DNA from: Planctomycetota bacterium
Lineage (GTDB): Bacteria > Planctomycetota > Phycisphaerae > FEN-1346
DNA length: 11,974 nucleotides
Direction of reading: 5' to 3'
Assembly (NCBI GenBank): GCA_026387055.1
Contig: JAPLML010000383.1
Coordinates: forward strand, 1 to 11,974
Shown piece after piece: positions 1 to 6,510 of this stretch (positions within the stretch are counted from its first letter, which is position 1; the number at the start of each line of letters is the position of its first letter). Both the position numbers and the translations under genes were made by a program. Below the pieces are notes generated by a model. That model made no database searches. It saw nothing but the letters and a program-made list of their open reading frames with translations, and had not been told where the DNA came from.

Positions 1-1
1 G

Positions 2-3000
2 CCGCCCGTGGAACCCGTCGCCAAGCAGGCGCAGAGGGGCAAGCGCGGTCTCACCGCACAGGGGATTTCCGACTTCCGCGTAGGCATTGACCGCGTGGAA
101 CGGCGCGGGAATCAAGCCTATGTGGTGGACGCCGAAGGCCAGCGTGCGCCGGTTCGCATCGAGGGCGACTTCATCACACCCGAAACTGAAGTCAACCTGA
201 GAAAGTTGAACCCGGCCCAACTGGACCGGATGCAAAGCGAAATAGAGAGGACGCCGTACCTGTCGCCAGAAGGTAAACAGGAACGGATTGCCCTTATCGA
301 GAAGATTCGATCTGGTGCTGCCGCCCCGACCCAAGCGCCCGCGATCAAGGAGGAAGTCCGTGCAGAAACCGCAGAAGCCGAAACTGCCGCCATGGGCCGT
401 CCGGTTGCTGAGCCAACGGCCGCAGAACAGCCTACTGAGGATCGGCCCGTCACCGGAAATCTCGATCCCCAAGACCCCGTCGCCGCCGCCGAAATAACTG
501 AGCGGTATCGCATTTGGGCGAAAGACTACCGGGCCGGAAAGAACCTGTCGGACGCCGACCTGCGCGCCGTCACGCGGGCCAGGGAAACAACCGCGCGCGA
601 GAGCGACGAGGGCATTCTGAAGATTCGGGAGGCCGATGTCTCGACACCCGAAGGCGCGGCGACAGCACTCAATCAGGCGCAGGGAAGGACAACGAGTGGC
701 CTTCTCGGCGAGCGGGAGTGGGCGATTCTCGCAAAGGCCCAAGAGGTTATGGGCAAGGTGCGCCGCGCGGAAATGGTGAGTATCCCGACCGGCGATCCCA
801 ACGTCCTGTTGTGGGTGACTCCGGGCGACGAGACCAAGGGCAGGATCATCGCGGCCAACATGGCGAAGCAAACTGGCAAGCGGGCCAAGCCGCCAGGGTT
901 CTCGAAAGCAACCAGAACCTCTTTGCCTGCGCCCGCGAAGACACCCGCCGCGCAACTCTCGGCACTGGCCGGGGCCACAAGTAAGCAACACGACACCATA
1001 TTTATCAAGGGCGGGACCGCCCAGGCCACGGACGGCGAACGGCTTTGGGTTGTGCAGGGAGATTTCGGTGTCGATGGGACTTATGTGGTTGGCAAGCGGG
1101 GCGAGGTCAAGGCGGCGGCAGAGTATCAGACATACCCTCTAGACACGATGGAATCCGCTCTGAAGAATGCTCGCACGGGCACCAAAGCGGACGGCCCGCC
1201 TCTTGCAACGGATGACGCCATTCTGTTGCTGCGGCGCGCCCGCCAGGCCCAGGTGTTCGCTGACCGGGATTCCCCGAAGGTGGTCGTTGTCCGAAACCCG
1301 GACGGCACGCTTGGGCTGGTTGCCTGCACCGGCGAGGTCGGTACTGCCGAGATCAACATCGGCGAAGGCTTTGCCGTTGTCGGCGTTGTGGACCCCGGCC
1401 TCCTGGCGGAACAGATGGCGTGGCACCTGCGCAGCGGTGACAGAAATGTTCAGGTGTGGTACGGCGCGATCGGGAAGGCATCCGGTTTCTTGACGCGCGG
1501 TGATTCCGGCAAGACAGAAGGAATCCTTTGCGGTGCAGGCCGTCCCACCGACGCGGCAGAAATCCTGGGCAATATAGTCGATATGCCGGGCTTCGCCGAA
1601 TACCAGGCCAACGCGGCAAAGGAAGCGCGCGGCAGGATCGAGGCGGAACTGCGGGCCGGCCAGAAGATCGAGGGCACGGTGACGGTCGGCGAGCCGGTGT
1701 TTGACACCCAAGGCCGATTCGTCGGCACGCGCGTTCAGGCGTCCGGCACCGGCGACGCGGAGATCGTCATTGAACCACACTCGTACCTTCCTGGCAAGAT
1801 CGAGGAGGCCCGCCGGGACTACGCACGGGCGAACCAGCCGCCCGCCGCCGAAGCGCCCCCTGCCGAAGCGGCACCGGATGAAGCCGCTAGGGTCGAAGCC
1901 CTCACGAAGTCTCTGAAGAACACAATCGAAGGCGGCAAGGCCGGCATGGGGCCGGTTATCCTGTCGGACCTCGCCGAGTTGGGCTGGCACTATTTCAAGA
2001 CGGGCTTCCGCACGTTCGCCACGTGGGGCCACAAGCTCGTGGTGGAACTTGGCCGGGGGGTCGGTCAGCACCTGCGCGCGGCCTGGGTTCACATGCTGCG
2101 CCTGCACCGGGACGAAATCGGGGGCCTGGGCAGGCAAGCCGTGCAGCCGCAGACGCCGGAGGAAGCGGCCGTCGCGCGCGTCGCGGCGAAGATCGCCCAA
2201 GTACCCTCATTCTGGCAGAGACTTGGCCGCGTGATGAGCGGCGATAGCGGGATCAAGAACCGGATCATGACGGCGTGGCAGAACCGTCTACACATGGTCA
2301 ATGTTGTGGCTCGTCAAATGACTGGCCTGACCGATCCGCAAAGGCAAATGCCCCCGGCGTTCAACTTCGCGGGCTTCGCCAAGGTCGCAAACTTGTCGGC
2401 GGCGGCAAAGGCGGAAGCCGCCCGGAGTCAGGGCATCCGCGACGTGACCGGCAGTATTGTCAGAAGCAAGTCGCTCAAAGAGATCGCCGCACCCATCGCG
2501 GACAGGATGCGGACCGACCCGGCGGCCCTCAATGACTTCTACGCATTTGTCTACGCTCAGCACGCCCTGGACGTGCTCCGGCAAGGCAAGAATCCGGGCA
2601 TCACGGAAGCCGACGCGCGGGCAGTCGTGGACGCCTTCAGCAACCGGCCCGATTTCGTCGAGAGTGCGAAGGGTCTCACCGGCTGGTACAACGCCGCACT
2701 AGATTACTACATAGATGCGGGCGGCCTCTCACCCGAAGCTGCTGCTGCCATGCGTGCCATGTACCCGCATTATATCAGTCTCGCCCGTCAAATGGAGACG
2801 ACCGGCGAAGGCGGCGGCGCGGGAGCCGGGCACCTTGGCGGCGCGGTCCGCCGATTGAAGGGTTCCGAGCGCGCCATCCTGCCCCCGTTCGAGACCGCCG
2901 TGGCGTACCTCGACCGGATGATCGACCTGGGCGACAAGGTTCGATTCTTCAAGATGTTTACGGAAGCCGCCGAGAAGTATCCGGGCGGCGAAGCATGGGC

Positions 3001-4765
3001 CGAGCGCGTCAAGCCGCGCATTCTCGTAACCGGCATTGACCTACGGCAACTGAGCAAGCAACTCGAAGGAATAGGTATCGACCTTGGCGAAGCCGACCTG
3101 GACTCCGTGATGACTGCCTTCCATGCCCGGCACTTCGACGACCCCGCCCACCACATTTTCACGATTTATCGAGGCGGCCACCCCGAATCCTGGCGGATTG
3201 ACCCGGCCGTGTGGGACGCGGTGATGGCGCTGAACAAGCACCCACGCCTGCCGAAGTTCATCGACGCGACCTTTGGCGCGGCGGCCCGGATGAGGCGTCT
3301 TGGCACAACCGGCTTGCGGCCCGGCTTCTCACTCATAACAAATCCGCTGCGCGACACGGCGACGGCCCTCTTGCAGGGCGAGCACGGCGCGAACGATGTC
3401 GGAAACGTCGTCGGCGGAACGATTCGCGGCATTGTGATGGACCTCACAAATGGAGAAATAGCAAAGCTCTGGCGGGCCGGCGGCGGTGAGATGCCGCAGC
3501 CTCTCGGATTCGACCGTTTCCGCATGAACCGCCTAATCCAAGAGACGCTTGCCAACTCCATATCGGCCCATGCAACAAACTGGGCAAAGCACCCGTTGGC
3601 ATCGACCGCAACGTACTTGCGCGGGGCTTTCTCAATACCGGAGGCAGGCCCGCGCATTGCCCAATTTGAACGTACCTTGCGCGCGATGGGATGGGAACCC
3701 GGAAAGCCGCTCAGCTTCGAGCAATATGTGCAGGCACAACTTGAGGCGGCCAACGTGACGGTCGATTTCCGCGAGGCCGGCGCAATCGGCATGTGGGTGA
3801 ACAGCACAAATGCGTTTTTCAACCCGAATATCCAGGGACCGGCGCGCATGATGAGCACAATCAGGCGGCACCCGGTGCGCAGCATCATACGGGGCATCGG
3901 GACCTTGACCTTGCCGACGCTTGGCCTTTGGTGGCTCTACAAGGACCGCGATTGGTACAAGAGGATGCCGGCGTGGGAGCGTGGGGCCTACTGGCATTTC
4001 GAGTGGGGCGACAACATCATCCGTATCCCGCGACCGTTCGAGTGGGGGTATCTCTTTGCCTCGCTTCCTGAAGCCGCCTGTGATTGGGTCTATCGGTCGG
4101 ACCCCAGGGCATTCACCGAGACAGCGGGCCAAGCCCTGAAAGCCCTCGCGCCTGACATTGTGCCGACGGTCTTTGAGCCGCCGGCTGAGGTATGGGCAAA
4201 TAAGAGCATCTTCCGGGGGGCACCGCTTGTCAGCGAGTCATTGCAGCGACTACCGCCCGCCGAACAGTGGACCCCACGCGAAAGCGAGATAGCCAAGGCC
4301 GCCGGACGCCTCTTGGGCGTGTCGCCGATCTACCTTCAGCACTTCGTCCGTGAATACACCGGCGGTCTCTCTGAGGACATAGTCGGCGGCATCGAGCAGC
4401 CAGGGCGTGCTCTTGGCATACTGCCGAGCAAGACGACCCGCCCGCCCGAACCGGCTGACCGGCCCGTTATCGGCAGGCTATTCCTGCGGCCGACGGCCGT
4501 GCGGACCTTCGACGACTTATACACGGAACGTGATGCTCTGGCGGCGCGGGCGGCGGCACACAAGGCAGGCCGGGGCGAACGGCTCGGCCCTGAAGATGCA
4601 AACCGCCTGAAACGCATGGACATAGCCGCGAAGGCCCTTGCTAATTACAGGAAGCGGGTTCAGAAAGTGATTGAGGCCGATGCTTCAGATGCAGCCAAGA
4701 GGGCAGAATTGTTGCGGCTGCACAACAAAATGATTCACTTCGCCGAATTGGCCTTACGCAAATGA
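2..4765 (+). CDS. Giant phage 'large polyvalent protein' with LPD38-type C-terminal region (5' partial)
   Basis: The frame is open to the window edge and no ribosome site can be seen, so the GTG at 8 is probably internal and the N-terminus is missing. About 1,585 residues are visible (numbered from that GTG). Residues 1-100 are unrecognised, and 105-150 are an Ala/Glu/Pro linker. Residues about 310-520 look like a sliding-clamp fold: 'QATDGERLWVV' near 340 and 'VDPGLLAEQMAWHL' near 461. A Pro/Ala linker lies near 609-626. A helical stretch 'DLAELGWHYFKTGFRTFATW' near 654 is a pattern common in these proteins. Residues 745-930 are helical and end in 'YPHYISLAR'. From about 1100, 'LRPGFSLITNPLRDTATALL' and, through 1450, 'NKSIFRGAPLVSESLQRLPP' and 'YTGGLSED' match large polyvalent protein-associated domain 38. 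The tail is charged and helical. Known members are phage or conjugative-element proteins thought to travel with the DNA. That role is inferred here. No protease, methylase or nuclease motif was recognised in the visible part. Confidence 0.85.
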   Translation, partial: PPVEPVAKQAQRGKRGLTAQGISDFRVGIDRVERRGNQAYVVDAEGQRAPVRIEGDFITPETEVNLRKLNPAQLDRMQSEIERTPYLSPEGKQERIALIEKIRSGAAAPTQAPAIKEEVRAETAEAETAAMGRPVAEPTAAEQPTEDRPVTGNLDPQDPVAAAEITERYRIWAKDYRAGKNLSDADLRAVTRARETTARESDEGILKIREADVSTPEGAATALNQAQGRTTSGLLGEREWAILAKAQEVMGKVRRAEMVSIPTGDPNVLLWVTPGDETKGRIIAANMAKQTGKRAKPPGFSKATRTSLPAPAKTPAAQLSALAGATSKQHDTIFIKGGTAQATDGERLWVVQGDFGVDGTYVVGKRGEVKAAAEYQTYPLDTMESALKNARTGTKADGPPLATDDAILLLRRARQAQVFADRDSPKVVVVRNPDGTLGLVACTGEVGTAEINIGEGFAVVGVVDPGLLAEQMAWHLRSGDRNVQVWYGAIGKASGFLTRGDSGKTEGILCGAGRPTDAAEILGNIVDMPGFAEYQANAAKEARGRIEAELRAGQKIEGTVTVGEPVFDTQGRFVGTRVQASGTGDAEIVIEPHSYLPGKIEEARRDYARANQPPAAEAPPAEAAPDEAARVEALTKSLKNTIEGGKAGMGPVILSDLAELGWHYFKTGFRTFATWGHKLVVELGRGVGQHLRAAWVHMLRLHRDEIGGLGRQAVQPQTPEEAAVARVAAKIAQVPSFWQRLGRVMSGDSGIKNRIMTAWQNRLHMVNVVARQMTGLTDPQRQMPPAFNFAGFAKVANLSAAAKAEAARSQGIRDVTGSIVRSKSLKEIAAPIADRMRTDPAALNDFYAFVYAQHALDVLRQGKNPGITEADARAVVDAFSNRPDFVESAKGLTGWYNAALDYYIDAGGLSPEAAAAMRAMYPHYISLARQMETTGEGGGAGAGHLGGAVRRLKGSERAILPPFETAVAYLDRMIDLGDKVRFFKMFTEAAEKYPGGEAWAERVKPRILVTGIDLRQLSKQLEGIGIDLGEADLDSVMTAFHARHFDDPAHHIFTIYRGGHPESWRIDPAVWDAVMALNKHPRLPKFIDATFGAAARMRRLGTTGLRPGFSLITNPLRDTATALLQGEHGANDVGNVVGGTIRGIVMDLTNGEIAKLWRAGGGEMPQPLGFDRFRMNRLIQETLANSISAHATNWAKHPLASTATYLRGAFSIPEAGPRIAQFERTLRAMGWEPGKPLSFEQYVQAQLEAANVTVDFREAGAIGMWVNSTNAFFNPNIQGPARMMSTIRRHPVRSIIRGIGTLTLPTLGLWWLYKDRDWYKRMPAWERGAYWHFEWGDNIIRIPRPFEWGYLFASLPEAACDWVYRSDPRAFTETAGQALKALAPDIVPTVFEPPAEVWANKSIFRGAPLVSESLQRLPPAEQWTPRESEIAKAAGRLLGVSPIYLQHFVREYTGGLSEDIVGGIEQPGRALGILPSKTTRPPEPADRPVIGRLFLRPTAVRTFDDLYTERDALAARAAAHKAGRGERLGPEDANRLKRMDIAAKALANYRKRVQKVIEADASDAAKRAELLRLHNKMIHFAELALRK

Positions 4766-4918
4766 GGATACTTGGATTAGGACACGGCCGGGGCACGTCG
4801 CCGGATCACCCGCCTCTCCGTTCGTCGATTCTTCGGTCGCGCTGGTAATCTGCCAGCCGCCGCGCGCGGCCTCTTTGTCCAGCCATGCCAACGGCGGTGG
4901 CGACCCTCTCGCGGTCAC
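4754..4918 (-). CDS. Probable 54-residue small protein, hypothetical
   Basis: This short frame begins with GTG at 4918 and ends with TAA at 4754. A good Shine-Dalgarno sequence, AAGGAG at 4926-4931, lies 7 bases before the start. It follows the 236-residue membrane protein gene (stop at 4955) in the same direction with a 36-base gap, so the two could share a transcript. Its last 12 bases overlap the end of the giant plus-strand gene tail to tail. The product is soluble-looking, with the central sequence 'LAWLDKEAARGGWQITSATEE' and no membrane segment or recognised motif. The ribosome site and operon-like position support it. Its shortness and lack of recognised relatives leave it uncertain, and no function is proposed. 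Confidence 0.42.
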   Translation of the reverse strand: MTARGSPPPLAWLDKEAARGGWQITSATEESTNGEAGDPATCPGRVLIQVSSFA

Positions 4919-4954
4919 GGCCAGGCTCCTTATGGCTTCATTTCTCGCTTGAGA

Positions 4955-5665
4955 CTATGCCATGTTCTTCTGGTCATAAGCCTGCCTCATACGATGATAA
5001 GCGAAAGTGCCGCGAACAGCGCCAATTAGTACAAACATGCAGATGATAGGCACGAATAACTTGGCGGCGTAGTTACTGGACGCGCTTCCGGTTTCCGGCC
5101 ACGCAATGTCCGAAAACCTAGCGATTATCTCAGCGATGATCAAGGCAAGGCCCGCCACGGCAGCGAAACGGGAGTGGCGGTAAAGGCCAACCGCAATTCC
5201 AGCCAACAAAGCGGCGGTGATCAGGGACTCCGGTCCGATGCCAATCGCCAAGACCGACGGGACATCCCAAAGCGCCAGGAAGGACATCAGTCCGGTCATA
5301 AACGCAAATACAACCGACCACCAGAAAGCCCGACGTGTAGCCTCGTGAGCGGACTGAAGCGTTCGGACTGATGGCCAGAGCCACCAGCCTTGACGCCTGC
5401 GGCGATTCAGGCGGACAGGGGCAACCTCTTCCTGCGGGACTCCGGCGTCAGGCGCGGCACGGGTTTCCGGGCCAGCTATTCGCCCCAGCGCCTCAGCCGC
5501 GTCCTCGGCCTTGGCCCCCGACGAGTTTCTGGCATCAGGAGCTTGCCTCGCAAGGCGCGCGACTTCGTCAAGGCTCGGGCGCTCACCCCATAATTGCTGA
5601 CCCACTTGCCCGGCGAGTTCCGCCGGCGACGGGTTCCTGGCCTTCTTGTGAGATTGCTCGGACAT
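4955..5665 (-). CDS. Four-helix integral membrane protein, function unknown
   Basis: The chosen ATG start gives 236 residues. A purine-rich AAAGGGGGG at 5672-5680 lies 6 bases upstream. An upstream GTG at 5704 would add 13 residues but has no comparable site. Residues 1-110 are polar, rich in Ala, Glu and Arg, and lack a signal peptide. Four hydrophobic segments follow at about 114-133, 146-162, 166-184 and 202-220, ending in 'VRGTFAYHRMRQAYDQ'. The basic patch 'RLNRRRRQGWW' near 86-95 just before the first helix suggests a cytoplasmic N-terminal domain. The C-terminal 'RGTFAYH' resembles small uncharacterised bacterial membrane proteins, but I cannot name a family. It is transcribed opposite to both flanking genes. 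Holin or superinfection-exclusion roles are possible in a phage setting but nothing specific supports either. Confidence 0.75.
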   Translation of the reverse strand: MSEQSHKKARNPSPAELAGQVGQQLWGERPSLDEVARLARQAPDARNSSGAKAEDAAEALGRIAGPETRAAPDAGVPQEEVAPVRLNRRRRQGWWLWPSVRTLQSAHEATRRAFWWSVVFAFMTGLMSFLALWDVPSVLAIGIGPESLITAALLAGIAVGLYRHSRFAAVAGLALIIAEIIARFSDIAWPETGSASSNYAAKLFVPIICMFVLIGAVRGTFAYHRMRQAYDQKNMA

Positions 5666-6040
5666 GACTGGCCCCCCTTTCGGCGTCCGTGTGCTTGGTG
5701 ACACCGTTCAAGATGTACCCATGCCATTCAGAACGCAAGTGCAATCTTCGGCCGTCATAGGCCAGAAGTCAAGAATGATCTCTGGGCTTTTGGCTCGGGG
5801 CATTTCGGAGAGAATATCTGCTCTTGGACGTGTGGCGCAAGTCCTTTCCCCACAACGGTTTATGGTTACAGGGGCGCAGCGTAGGGGCCGACAAAGAAAA
5901 ACCCGCTTACTGATTGTCTTGCGCGGAATACAACTCTAATGGCAGGACATCACTGCTGAGTCGTCTTGGCGAGCACTCTTTGGGCGGGCTTTTTTTTGGT
6001 GCCGGGCCTAAATACCAGCACATAAGAAAGGAACAGTGCG
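5666..6040. other. Divergent intergenic region (375 bp)
   Basis: This gap separates the leftward membrane protein gene from the rightward replication operon, so it should hold promoters for both. A weak minus-strand promoter is listed separately. For the plus strand I see no convincing promoter: TACAAC at 5929-5934 and TAAATA at 6009-6014 are possible -10 boxes without good -35 partners. A run of eight T at 5990-5997 follows a GC-rich stretch but I could not draw a clear stem, so no terminator is called. A plus-strand frame up to 5939 has no ribosome site and unlikely composition. Confidence 0.5.
5744..5772 (-). promoter_or_regulatory. Weak candidate promoter for the membrane protein gene, with inverted repeat in its spacer
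   Basis: On the minus strand TTGACT (5767-5772) and GAAGAT (5744-5749) are 17 bases apart. This is a good -35 with a poor -10. The predicted transcript would start near 5737, about 70 bases before the ATG. The spacer is nearly filled by an interrupted inverted repeat: CTTCGGCC at 5746-5753 against GGCC-A-GAAG at 5760-5768, with one unpaired base. A repressor bound there would block the promoter. The -10 match is too weak for a firm call. Confidence 0.25.
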
Positions 6041-6274
6041 GTGGACACGAAACCCAGAAGCACCCGTGAGGTCGCGCGCCTTCTCAGTATACACCCATCG
6101 ACATTATCGCAAGCTTTGTGGGACGGCAGAATTCCGGCACCACAGAAGGGACCGGGCGGCGCGTTTTGGTGGGACGAGACCGCCATCTACCGCGCGGCAA
6201 AAGTCTTCCATGTGTTGCCGTCCACCATCCAACAAAGGATCGCCGCCGCAGACGGCCAGGAGGTCGGCAAGTGA
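6041..6274 (+). CDS. Small helix-turn-helix DNA-binding protein (excisionase/MerR-like)
   Basis: The gene encodes 77 residues from a GTG start, with AAAGGA at 6027-6032 placed 8 bases upstream. Residues 7-50, 'STREVARLLSIHPSTLSQALWDGRIPAP' followed by 'WWDETAIYRAA', have the form of a winged helix-turn-helix of the excisionase/MerR-like group: a first helix, a recognition helix reading 'HPSTLSQAL', and a short wing. Such proteins act as excision or transcription factors in phages and islands. It is first in a three-gene operon, and its TGA overlaps the GTG of the next gene (GTGA at 6271-6274). Control of the operon itself or of excision is inferred. No ligand or metal site is visible. Confidence 0.82.
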   Translation: MDTKPRSTREVARLLSIHPSTLSQALWDGRIPAPQKGPGGAFWWDETAIYRAAKVFHVLPSTIQQRIAAADGQEVGK

Positions 6275-6510
6275 ATAGTGACGGCAAACTGGCTCCAACC
6301 GACGCCCTCCTTGCCTCGGCCCTTACTGTCAGCCGAATGTTGAACATCAGCCGGGCGTTGCTGTACCAAATGCAGAGCGACGGCAGACTTGGCCCGCTAC
6401 CCGTGGCTTTCGGCCGCAAATTATGGGTTGTTGATGAACTACGGCGCTGGGTTCAGCACGATCCGCCCTGTCCGCCGCGCGAGATGTGGATAAAGGAGTA
6501 CCAGCGATGA
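6271..6510 (+). CDS. AlpA-like helix-turn-helix regulator
   Basis: The product has 79 residues. The GTG start is fixed by AGGAGG at 6258-6263, 7 bases upstream, and by the GTGA overlap with the preceding stop codon. The layout is the classic AlpA/excisionase type: 'ALTVSRMLNISRALLYQMQSDGRLGPLPVAFGRKLWVVDELRRWV', ending in 'CPPREMW'. The helix-turn-helix covers about residues 17-40, with the 'G-R-L-G-P' wing and the 'W..DEL..WV' closing helix after it. Known relatives activate or repress phage and island genes, including excision. Two such proteins in tandem before a primase suggest a paired switch for replication. Its stop codon overlaps the primase start (ATGA at 6507-6510), so expression of the two is probably coupled. 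Confidence 0.87.
   Translation: MNSDGKLAPTDALLASALTVSRMLNISRALLYQMQSDGRLGPLPVAFGRKLWVVDELRRWVQHDPPCPPREMWIKEYQR

Noticed and set aside
1139..2200. 353-codon minus-strand frame inside the giant gene
   Set aside because: It is antisense to a clearly coding region, has no ribosome site, and its sequence is what GC-rich antisense frames typically give.
5981..6000. Terminator suggested by eight T after GGGCGGGC
   Set aside because: No upstream sequence forms a convincing stem with the GC-rich stretch.
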